A DNA stretch of 64,000 nt. Source: Pseudolabrys taiwanensis. Lineage in GTDB: Bacteria; Pseudomonadota; Alphaproteobacteria; Rhizobiales; Xanthobacteraceae. Positions 53,969-61,431 of this stretch are shown here, in pieces (the stretch's first letter is position 1; every line of letters begins with the position of its first letter). The DNA is taken from contig NZ_CP031417.1 in NCBI RefSeq assembly GCF_003367395.1, positions 5,171,501 to 5,235,500 on the forward strand, written 5' to 3'. The notes below the pieces were generated by a model. That model worked only from the letters and a program-made list of their open reading frames with translations, was not told the origin of the DNA and searched no databases. The translations under genes and the position numbers were made by a program.

Positions 53969-54080
53969 AGTCGCGTGCACAATGTGTAGGGATGTTGATT
54001 GTCAACGGCGTGGTAGCAGCCGTTTGTCGCTTTGTCATTATTGGCGAAAGCGGCTAAGCCGTTGCGCAGCCTAGTCCCGC

Positions 54081-54170
54081 CCTCATCCTGAGGAGCCGGA
54101 AGCCCGCGTCTCGAAGGATGAGGGCGGCCCCATGGTTCGAGACGCGCCTTCGGCGCTCCTCACCATGAGG
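54081..54170. repeat. Palindromic intergenic repeat (CTCATCCTGAGGAGC family)
   Basis: CCTCATCCTGAGGAGC on the left and GCTCCTCACCATGAGG on the right pair with a bulge; inside are CCGCGTCTCGAAGGATGAGG and TTCGAGACGCG. The same family occurs between groES and groEL (39247-39353). It lies between the divergent hisS and aminotransferase genes. Confidence 0.8.
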
Positions 54171-54204
54171 CCGAGATAGGCTCAGGCATTTTGTGAGGTC
54201 TCTC

Positions 54205-55533
54205 ATGGCTCAAGTCGCCACCGTTCCCAACGATCTCGAACCCTATTGGATGCCGTTCACGGCCAACCGGGCCTTCAAGGCGCGGCCGCGCTTCGTCTCC
54301 GGCGCCAAGGACATGCACTACTTCACGCCGGACGGCCGCAAGCTGCTCGATGGCGCGGCGGGCCTTTGGTGCACCAATGCCGGCCATAACCGCGATCCGA
54401 TCGTGAAGGCGATCCAGGCCCAGGCCGGTCAGCTCGACTACGCGCCGGCCTTCCAGTTCTCGCACCCGCAGGCCTTTGAACTGGCGAGCCGCATCGCCGC
54501 GCTGGCGCCAGGCGATCTCGATCACGTCTTCTTCTGCAATTCGGGCTCGGAGGCGGTCGACACCGCGCTCAAGATCGCGCTCGCTTATCACAACGTGCGC
54601 GGCAACGCTTCGCGCGTGCGCATGATCGGCCGCGAGCGGGGCTATCACGGCGTCGGATTCGGCGGCATCGCCGTCGGCGGCATCGTCAACAACCGCAAGC
54701 ATTTCGGCGCGCTGTTGGCCGGCGTCCATCATCTCTCTCATACCTATAACCGCGCCGAGCAGGCGTTCAGCGTCGGTGAGCCGGAGTGGGGCGCGCATCT
54801 CGCGGACGAGTTGGAGCGCATCGTCGCGCTGCACGACGCGTCGACCATCGCCGCCGTCATCGTCGAGCCGATGGCCGGCTCGACCGGCGTGCTGGCCGCG
54901 CCGAAGGGCTATCTGCAAAAGCTGCGCGCCATTTGCGACAAATACGGCATCCTGCTGATCTTCGACGAGGTCATCACCGGTTTCGGTCGCCTCGGCTATG
55001 CCTTCGCCGCCGAACGGTACGGCGTCGTGCCCGACCTCATCACTTTCGCCAAAGGCATCACGTCCGGCAGCGTGCCGATGGGCGGCGTCCTGGCGCGCAA
55101 GGGCATCTACGACGCCTTCATGCAGGGTCCCGAGCATGTGGTCGAGCTGTTTCACGGCTATACTTATTCGGCGCATCCTCTCGCCTGCGCGGCCGGGCTC
55201 GCCACGCTCGATCTCTATCGCGAGGAAAAGCTCTTCGAACGCGCCCGTGCGCTGGAGCCGAAATGGAGCGAAGCTGCCATGGCGCTCAAGGGCCTGCCCA
55301 ACGTGCTCGACATCCGCACCATCGGCCTCACGGTTGGCATCGATCTCGCCAGCAAGCCGGATGGTGTCGGCAAGCGCGGCTTTGAAGCCATGGACCGCGC
55401 CTTCCACGAGCAGGACATGACCATCCGCGCCGTCGGCGACACCTTGGCGCTGTCGCCGCCGCTGATCGTCAGCGAGGCGCAGATCGACGAGATGTTCGGC
55501 AAGCTCGCCAAGGTGATCAAGGCGGTGGCGTAG
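54205..55533 (+). CDS. Class III omega-amino acid:pyruvate aminotransferase
   Basis: The protein is 442 aa from the ATG at 54205, with GTGAGG upstream. Class III PLP aminotransferase features are NSGSEAVDTALKIA, the IFDEVITGFGRLG motif with Asp254, and Lys283 in ITFAKGITSG, which forms the aldimine. WCTNAGHNRDP near residue 55 and GYTYSAHPLACAAG are typical of the beta-alanine:pyruvate transaminase branch (BauA/OapT). It probably converts beta-alanine or other omega-amines to semialdehydes. No dehydrogenase for the product lies adjacent. Confidence 0.92.
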   Translation: MAQVATVPNDLEPYWMPFTANRAFKARPRFVSGAKDMHYFTPDGRKLLDGAAGLWCTNAGHNRDPIVKAIQAQAGQLDYAPAFQFSHPQAFELASRIAALAPGDLDHVFFCNSGSEAVDTALKIALAYHNVRGNASRVRMIGRERGYHGVGFGGIAVGGIVNNRKHFGALLAGVHHLSHTYNRAEQAFSVGEPEWGAHLADELERIVALHDASTIAAVIVEPMAGSTGVLAAPKGYLQKLRAICDKYGILLIFDEVITGFGRLGYAFAAERYGVVPDLITFAKGITSGSVPMGGVLARKGIYDAFMQGPEHVVELFHGYTYSAHPLACAAGLATLDLYREEKLFERARALEPKWSEAAMALKGLPNVLDIRTIGLTVGIDLASKPDGVGKRGFEAMDRAFHEQDMTIRAVGDTLALSPPLIVSEAQIDEMFGKLAKVIKAVA

Positions 55534-55536
55534 CAG

Positions 55537-55635
55537 TTGTCGTCCCGCGCGAGCGTTAGCGAGGCCCGGGACCCATACGCCGCAGCTTATCGCTAGCGCA
55601 CGGCGTATGGGTCTCCGCCTTCGCGGGGACGACAA
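55537..55635. repeat. Palindromic intergenic repeat (TCGTCCC family)
   Basis: The outer arms TTGTCGTCCC and GGGACGACAA pair perfectly, with an inner pair CCCATACGCCG/CGGCGTATGGG. A shorter copy of the outer arms is at 59706-59750. It lies between convergent genes and may aid termination. Confidence 0.85.
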
Positions 55636-55640
55636 GTAAG

Positions 55641-57173
55641 TTAAGGTCGTATCTGCGCATAAGCCGGCTGCGGCAGCAGGATTGCCCAGCCGACATTGAC
55701 GCTGGAATCGCCGCGCCGGTCCTTCAGCAGGAACGACGGCTGCACCGACGCCTCGCCGGCGATGTTGCGGTATTCGATCGGGATCACCTTGAGGTCGCCG
55801 GTCGTCCACACCACCACACCGCCGCGCGTGCGCAGGTCGTTGAGATTGATCCACGGCGCGCGCTCCGGCTTGCCGTCGATCAGGACGCGTGGATGGTCGG
55901 GCGAGTAATGCGCGACATTGCCGCCGTCCCACATCGTGCCGACCACATAAGCGAGCTTGCGGCCGGTCACGGCCCGGTAACGGTCGGTGATCTCGCGCGC
56001 CAGGGCGTCGCCGGGGAAGAACACTGCACGGTAACGGTGGTCGAAGCGCGGCAATACGTCGTAGTTGACGACGAAGGCGGCCGCGAGAGCGGTGAAGATA
56101 ATGGCCCATGTGATGCCGATGCGCGCGAGCCGCATCTGTTCGAGCGCGCGCCCCGCCACGAGCACCAGCCATACGCCGGAGAACAGGAACAGCGGATAAC
56201 CCCACATCGCCACGGTGCCGCGGCCGCTCACCGCGGACATCGCCAACACGGTGACGAGCGGCCCGAAAGCGAGCCAGGTGACGATCCGCCGGTCGAACGC
56301 GTCGGCGAGCGAAGCGACGGGTGGTTCACCGGGCTTGCGCCGTGGAATAAACAGCGGCGCTGCGATCAGCAGGGACGGAATCAGAAAAAAGAGCTGGCTG
56401 ACGGCGAACTGCAGCGGATGCCACAGATGGTCGTACCAGCCGCGCGATAATACGGCGCGGTGCTCGGCATAGCCAAACGGCAAGAAGTCGTTGCGGACCA
56501 GCCAGACGAGATGCGGCGCCATCACCAAGACCGCGACGGCCATTGCGACGTAAGGGCCGGGCGTCTTCAGGCTCTGTCGCGCCTGCGCGTCGACCAGGAC
56601 GAACAAAGCCAGCGGCGCGGCGAGCACGACGACGAAATATTTCGCCCACAGCGATAGGCCGACGGCGAGGCCGAGCAGAATCCAATCCCGCATCCGTCCG
56701 ACCCGGAGGCCGCGATGAAAGGCATAACCGGCAAGCGCCCAGAATGGCAGCTGGATGACGTCGTGATTGAACTTGGCCGACGTGTAGTTGAGGTAATGTA
56801 ATCCGTCGACGATCAGCACCGCGACCAGGGCGCCGAGCGGGCCGGTGAGCGGCCGCGCCATCACGAAGATGAGCGCCAATGCCGACACCACGGCGAGTTG
56901 GGCCAGCAGGTAATAAGCGTAATCGTGGCCGGCGATCCGGTAGGCGATCTCCACCAGCCACCACGGCAAGGGCGGCAGCTTGTCATACCCCAGCTGCCAT
57001 TCGCGGCCATAGAGCAGCGCTTCGATCAGATCGAGCGGCAGGTTGGGGTAGAGGAGGGTCGGCAGAACGGTCCAAACCAGCGCGTGCACGGCCAGGATGG
57101 CGGCCAGGGCTTGGCCCGGCGCGGCGGCGGCCCAGGCGATGAGGGGAAAGCGGCGGGGTTCCAAGAGTCTCAA
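55641..57173 (-). CDS. Glycosyltransferase family 39 (ArnT/PMT-like) membrane protein
   Basis: The protein is 510 aa with about 10-12 transmembrane helices in the first 370 residues and a C-terminal periplasmic domain. The PMT_2 pattern is clear: YPNLPLDLIEALLYGREWQLGYDKLPPLPWW (shortened) with the acidic loop in the first periplasmic segment, NYTSAKFNHDV, and ARDxxVGRMRDW. Such enzymes transfer a sugar from a polyprenyl phosphate carrier to lipid A, protein or another acceptor in the periplasm. It is a possible user of the carrier-linked sugar made by the GT2/GtrA pair 10 kb to the left, but this is speculation. Confidence 0.9.
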   Translation of the reverse strand: MRLLEPRRFPLIAWAAAAPGQALAAILAVHALVWTVLPTLLYPNLPLDLIEALLYGREWQLGYDKLPPLPWWLVEIAYRIAGHDYAYYLLAQLAVVSALALIFVMARPLTGPLGALVAVLIVDGLHYLNYTSAKFNHDVIQLPFWALAGYAFHRGLRVGRMRDWILLGLAVGLSLWAKYFVVVLAAPLALFVLVDAQARQSLKTPGPYVAMAVAVLVMAPHLVWLVRNDFLPFGYAEHRAVLSRGWYDHLWHPLQFAVSQLFFLIPSLLIAAPLFIPRRKPGEPPVASLADAFDRRIVTWLAFGPLVTVLAMSAVSGRGTVAMWGYPLFLFSGVWLVLVAGRALEQMRLARIGITWAIIFTALAAAFVVNYDVLPRFDHRYRAVFFPGDALAREITDRYRAVTGRKLAYVVGTMWDGGNVAHYSPDHPRVLIDGKPERAPWINLNDLRTRGGVVVWTTGDLKVIPIEYRNIAGEASVQPSFLLKDRRGDSSVNVGWAILLPQPAYAQIRP

Positions 57174-57327
57174 GTTCCTGCGAATAAACGGCTTCCGGCC
57201 CTTACCATATCAGGTGTTCGTTATTGCGCAGACCCGCCAGGTCGGGAACATTACAATCGGCTCGCGCGAATCAAATTACTGTGGGAAGGGGCCCTTCGGC
57301 GGAAAAAGGGCCGGTAGGATCAACGGC

Positions 57328-58665
57328 ATGCGTCGTTTCAGCGCCATCTTCATCGCGATCTGCATGATAGCGATCGCCGCCTCGGTCGGCGGGGTCCTCT
57401 ATCTTGCCTTCCAGGTCGATGCGCCGACGTCGGCGATCGTGGCGCTGGCCTTCTTGATCGGCCTCGCTCTCTATAACACCATCAGCAACCGCCTGCGCGA
57501 TCGCGGCGAGCTCGGCAGTCAGATCGGCGATCTGTCGCGCGGCACGGCGGATCTTGCGCGCCAGGTCGCGGAATTGTCGCGCCGGCTCAACGCCATCGAG
57601 ACCAATGTGACGGAGACGGTGAATCGCGCGCGTGGTGCCGTCGACCCGATCGAAGCCGAGATCAACGAGCTCGGCGGCTTGATGCGCCAGCTTGCCGACA
57701 CGGTCGCGACGCACGAGGAGTTGTTGCAGGAGCAGGGCGTGCTGCCGGTGCGGCCCGTGCTGGTGTCCTCGCAGCCCGAACCGGTCATGCCGGTCGATAC
57801 GGCTCCGGAAGCGCCGCTCGCGCTGCAAGAGAACGAGGCGGTCGATGTTCCGCGCTTGTTCGGCGGGATGACCCGCGAAGCGATGGCGGAAGCCGTCGCC
57901 TACGCGGTGAAAGAGAACCGAATCGATCTTTATCTGCAGCCGATCGTGACATTGCCCCAGCGTAAGGTGCGCTACTACGAAGCAATGTCGCGACTGCGGA
58001 CGACCGATGGCGACATCCTGCCCGCCGCCGACTTCATCGAGATCGCCGAACTCACCGGCCTGATGCCGAAGATCGATAATTTGTTGGCTTTCCGCTGCGT
58101 GCAGGTGACGCGGCGGTTGCAGCTCAAGAGCCGCGACGTCGGCCTGTTCTGCAATGTCAGCCCCACCACCTTGGCCGACGCCAACTACTTCAAACAGTTC
58201 CTCGATTTCATGGAGGCCAACCGCGCGCTGGCGCCGGCCCTGGTGTTCGAGTTCACCCAGCGCGCGTATCGCGCCTTTGGCGCAATCGAACAGGAAAGTC
58301 TGGCGGCGCTGGCCGAACTCGGCTTCCGCTTCTCGATGGACAACGTCACCGACCTGCGGCTGGAGCCGAAGGAGCTGTCCGAGCGCGGCTTCCGCCACCT
58401 CAAGGTGCCGGCGAAGCTCCTGGTCGGAAAAAGCGGCGGCCTGCAGACCGACATTCACCCGGAAGATCTCGCCGATCTGCTGGCGCGCTACGGCATAGAT
58501 CTGGTCGCCGAGCGCATCGAAGGCGAGAACATGGTGGTCGATCTGCTCGACTACGATGTGCGCTTCGGCCAGGGCTTCCTGTTCTCGGCGCCGCGCCCGG
58601 TGCGGGCGGAGGCGCTGCAAGGCTCGGGCGCCCAGGCCGGCACGGCGTTCGCCGCGGCAAGCTGA
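57328..58665 (+). CDS. TipF-like membrane protein with degenerate EAL domain
   Basis: The protein is 445 aa from the ATG at 57328, eight bases after TAGGAT. Two transmembrane helices (about 5-27 and 34-50) are followed by a coiled coil (58-138), a Pro-rich linker and an EAL-type domain (180-430). The signature is YYEAMSRL instead of EAL, the DDFG motif is replaced by MDNV (337-340), and ELTE is FEFTQ. Metal-binding residues are therefore missing and phosphodiesterase activity is unlikely. This order matches Caulobacter TipF, a c-di-GMP receptor that places the flagellum at the pole. A role in flagellar or polar assembly is inferred. No flagellar genes are nearby. Confidence 0.88.
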   Translation: MRRFSAIFIAICMIAIAASVGGVLYLAFQVDAPTSAIVALAFLIGLALYNTISNRLRDRGELGSQIGDLSRGTADLARQVAELSRRLNAIETNVTETVNRARGAVDPIEAEINELGGLMRQLADTVATHEELLQEQGVLPVRPVLVSSQPEPVMPVDTAPEAPLALQENEAVDVPRLFGGMTREAMAEAVAYAVKENRIDLYLQPIVTLPQRKVRYYEAMSRLRTTDGDILPAADFIEIAELTGLMPKIDNLLAFRCVQVTRRLQLKSRDVGLFCNVSPTTLADANYFKQFLDFMEANRALAPALVFEFTQRAYRAFGAIEQESLAALAELGFRFSMDNVTDLRLEPKELSERGFRHLKVPAKLLVGKSGGLQTDIHPEDLADLLARYGIDLVAERIEGENMVVDLLDYDVRFGQGFLFSAPRPVRAEALQGSGAQAGTAFAAAS

Positions 58666-58677
58666 CTTGTCTTACCG

Positions 58678-58796
58678 CCCCCTGAAAGGGGGAGGTCGCC
58701 CGCTGCAAGCGGGCGGGTGGGGTCAATTCCCTGCAACATCGATTCCATGTAATGACCCCCTCCCTGACCCTCCCCCTTTCAGGGGGAGGGAATTGA
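58678..58796. repeat. Palindromic intergenic repeat (CCCCCTGAAAGGGGGAGG family)
   Basis: Left arm CCCCCTGAAAGGGGGAGG and right arm CCTCCCCCTTTCAGGGGG pair perfectly over 18 bases, with an inner GGGTGGGGTC/GACCCCC pair and a GCCCGCTGCAAGCGGGC hairpin. It separates the TipF-like and HAD genes. Confidence 0.85.
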
Positions 58797-58836
58797 AAGT
58801 CCTTGCCGGTCCAACGGCAAAACCAAGCGACGTGTC

Positions 58837-59700
58837 ATGACCTTGCCGCCTTTGCTTCCGCATCTCGCTCCGCTGGCGCCTGACTACGACGCCGTTCTCT
58901 CCGACATCTGGGGCGTTCTGCATAACGGCGTCGTTGCCTTTCCGAATGCCTGCGACGCGCTGATGCGTGTGCGCGCGCGTGGCGCGGCCGTCGTGCTGGT
59001 GACCAATGCGCCGCGGCCGAACGAGGTGGTGGCGCGGCAGCTCGACAGCCTGCACGTGCCGCGCGAGGCTTACGATGCCGTGGTGTCCTCCGGCGACGTC
59101 ACGCGCAGCGTCATCGTGCAGCGACGGGGACAGACGGTGTTTCATCTCGGTCCCGAACGCGATGCGTCGATCTTCACCGGGCTCGACGTGCATTTCGCGC
59201 CGCTCGAAAGCGCGGATTATGTCGTCTGTTCCGGGCTCGTGGACGATGAGAAAGAGACGCCGGACGACTACCGCGCGCGGCTCGAGCTGATGCTCAAGCG
59301 CAAGACGTTCATGATCTGCGGCAATCCGGACGTGGTGGTCGAGCGCGGCGACACGCTGGTCTATTGCGCCGGCGCGATCGCCGACCTCTACGCGACGATG
59401 GGCGGCGAGGTGCTCTACGCTGGCAAGCCGTATCGGCCGATCTACGACTTGGCGCTTGCCAAGGCGGCGGAGGCGGCCGGCCGCACGGTGGCGCCTGAGC
59501 GCGTGCTGGCGATCGGCGATTCCGTGCGCACGGACCTGAAGGGCGCGCGCACGGCCGGCATCGATTTCCTGTTCGTCACCTCGGGCATCCATGCCGAGGA
59601 AGTGGGTGGCCGCGACAAGCCCGACACGAGCGCCCTCAAGACCGTGTTCGCCGCCGCCGGCGACATGCCGAAAGCGGTCATGCGCGAATTGGCGTGGTGA
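58837..59700 (+). CDS. HAD-IIA hydrolase (TIGR01459 type)
   Basis: The protein is 287 aa. Motif I is DAVLSDIWGVLHNG, which has the first Asp of the DxD but not a second canonical one (SDIWG), motif II is VLVTNAPRPN, and motif III is near the Lys of GGEVLYAGKPYRPIYD. Motif IV is GDSVRTDLKGA. This fits the HAD subclass IIA subfamily of unknown function that in alphaproteobacteria sits beside ribF, as here. A role in flavin or nucleotide metabolism is therefore possible. The cap domain lies between residues 80 and 200. Confidence 0.9.
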   Translation: MTLPPLLPHLAPLAPDYDAVLSDIWGVLHNGVVAFPNACDALMRVRARGAAVVLVTNAPRPNEVVARQLDSLHVPREAYDAVVSSGDVTRSVIVQRRGQTVFHLGPERDASIFTGLDVHFAPLESADYVVCSGLVDDEKETPDDYRARLELMLKRKTFMICGNPDVVVERGDTLVYCAGAIADLYATMGGEVLYAGKPYRPIYDLALAKAAEAAGRTVAPERVLAIGDSVRTDLKGARTAGIDFLFVTSGIHAEEVGGRDKPDTSALKTVFAAAGDMPKAVMRELAW

Positions 59701-59705
59701 TTTCG

Positions 59706-59750
59706 GTCGTCCCGGGCGGGCGAGCGCGCTGGCCCGGAATTGGGGACGAC
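59706..59750. repeat. Short palindromic intergenic repeat (TCGTCCC family)
   Basis: GTCGTCCC on the left pairs with GGGGACGAC on the right. It is a shorter relative of the repeat at 55537-55635 and lies between convergent HAD and cheY-like genes. Confidence 0.7.
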
Positions 59751-59772
59751 AGCGCTCAAAATCCAGGTGAAC

Positions 59773-60174
59773 TCAAGCCGCCGGAACCTGCAGATCCGGG
59801 AACACGGCTTCGATCTTGCTGCGCAGGGTCTGGGCGTTGAACGGCTTGACGATGTAATTCGACACGCCGGCCTTCTTGGCCGCGATCACGTTCTCGGTCT
59901 TCGACTCGGCCGTCACCATGATGAACGGCGTCGCCGCCAGGGCCGGATCGGCGCGCACTTCCTTGAGCAGCGCGTAACCGGTCATCGGCTCCATGTTCCA
60001 GTCCGAGATCACCAGGCCGTATTTGCGCGCCCGCATCTTCTCCAGCGCCGAGGCGCCGTCGCTGGCATCGTCGATGTTCTGGAAGCCCAACTGCCGCAGC
60101 AGGTTACAGATGATCCGCACCATGGTGTTGTAGTCGTCCACGACCAGGACCGGCATTGACAGATCTACAGCCAT
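59773..60174 (-). CDS. CheY-like single-domain response regulator
   Basis: The protein is 133 aa, a stand-alone receiver domain. The acidic pocket is Asp13-Asp14 (VVDDYNTM), the phosphoacceptor is Asp58 (ISDWNMEPMTG), Thr88 (MVTAES) and Lys110 (IVKPF) complete the active site. It resembles chemotaxis CheY proteins, which bind the flagellar motor when phosphorylated. A CheZ-like gene at 41.9 kb could be its phosphatase. No kinase gene is adjacent, so CheA would have to be elsewhere. Confidence 0.93.
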   Translation of the reverse strand: MAVDLSMPVLVVDDYNTMVRIICNLLRQLGFQNIDDASDGASALEKMRARKYGLVISDWNMEPMTGYALLKEVRADPALAATPFIMVTAESKTENVIAAKKAGVSNYIVKPFNAQTLRSKIEAVFPDLQVPAA

Positions 60175-60352
60175 GGCAACGGCCCGCGCGCGGGTCCTCT
60201 CAAAAGGGTGCCGGACGGTAACAACGGGCGCTGAATACTCCGTTAATTTGAAACTTTGTTAACCTCACGCTAACCGTCTTGCCCATGATCAGGCCGCTTG
60301 ACGAAATAGTGGGGAAAGCTTTGAACACGCGCCGCAAGATGTTCCAGTTCTG

Positions 60353-61345
60353 ATGAAGCAGCCCCCTCGCTCTCCAAACGCTTTCCACGTCGTGCACGGC
60401 GGCGCCGAGGGCGTCGACGCCGGAGCGCTTGCCGGCGCGGTCGTGGCCATCGGCAATTTCGACGGCGTGCACCGCGGCCATCGCGCGGTGATCGGCGCGG
60501 CGCTCACGCGCGCCCGCGCGCTCGGGCGCAAGGCGGCGGCCCTGACCTTCACGCCGCATCCGCGTCAGTTCTTCCGGCCGCAGGATGGACTGTTTCTCCT
60601 GTCGAGCGAGCGCGACAAGCTGCGGCTGCTGGCGACCACGGGGCTCGATGGCGCGGTGATCATGCGTTTCGATGCGGCGCTCGCTGCCACGTCGGCGCAG
60701 GACTTCATCGAGCGAATCCTGGTCGAGAGCCTGGGTGTCGGCGGCGCCGCCATCGGTTTCGACTTCCATTTCGGCCACAAGCGCGCCGGCTCGCCGGCCT
60801 ATCTCGCTGGCCAGGGGGCGACGCTCGGCTTCGACGTGGACATCGTGCCGCCGCTCGAGGACGAGGGGCGGCCGGTCTCGTCCGGCGCGGTGCGGACGGC
60901 GCTGACCGACGGCAAGGTGGTGGAGGCCGCCGAGCTTCTGGGCGCGCCCTGGTTCATCGCCGGCGAGGTGATCCACGGCGAAAAGCGCGGCCGCGATCTC
61001 GGTTTCCCCACCGCCAATATCCGGCTCGATCCGGCCTGCGGCCTCAAGCACGGCATTTACGCCGTGCGCATGGACGTCGACGGCACGCGTTATGACGGCG
61101 TCGCCAGCTTCGGCCGGCGTCCCATGTTTGATAATGGGGCTCCCTTGCTGGAGGTGTTCCTGTTCGACTTCTCGGGCGACCTCTACGGTAAGCGGGTCGA
61201 CGTCGCCTTCATCGGCTGGATCAGGTCCGAGCAGAAGTTCGCGTCCATCGACGCGCTCAAGCGCCAGATGGACGACGATGCGGCCCGCGCCAAAGACGCG
61301 CTGGCGCGATCGGGCGGGGCGTTTCCGATTCTGGGCATGATTTGA
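60353..61345 (+). CDS. ribF: Bifunctional riboflavin kinase/FAD synthetase
   Basis: The protein is 330 aa. The N-terminal FMN adenylyltransferase domain has VVAIGNFDGVHRGHRAVIG (shortened), a nucleotidyltransferase HxGH-like site, and FDFHFGHKRAG. The C-terminal riboflavin kinase domain has GEVIHGEKRGRDLGFPTANI and YDGVASFGRRPMFDN. The enzyme makes FMN and FAD from riboflavin and ATP. It lies between a HAD hydrolase/CheY gene pair and ileS, an order common in alphaproteobacteria. It starts at the ATG at 60353. Confidence 0.96.
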   Translation: MKQPPRSPNAFHVVHGGAEGVDAGALAGAVVAIGNFDGVHRGHRAVIGAALTRARALGRKAAALTFTPHPRQFFRPQDGLFLLSSERDKLRLLATTGLDGAVIMRFDAALAATSAQDFIERILVESLGVGGAAIGFDFHFGHKRAGSPAYLAGQGATLGFDVDIVPPLEDEGRPVSSGAVRTALTDGKVVEAAELLGAPWFIAGEVIHGEKRGRDLGFPTANIRLDPACGLKHGIYAVRMDVDGTRYDGVASFGRRPMFDNGAPLLEVFLFDFSGDLYGKRVDVAFIGWIRSEQKFASIDALKRQMDDDAARAKDALARSGGAFPILGMI

Positions 61346-61431
61346 CCCTGCGTTGTCGCGCGCTCGCCCGGGGCGACAGCAAAGAGCCCCGGCCTTTCGC
61401 CTCATAAATCACCCTGCTACAAGCCCGTCCC

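Noticed and set aside
54160..56205. A 681-codon leftward frame across the aminotransferase
   Set aside because: It overlaps a gene with intact PLP motifs and the GT39 gene, and its sequence is shadow-like.
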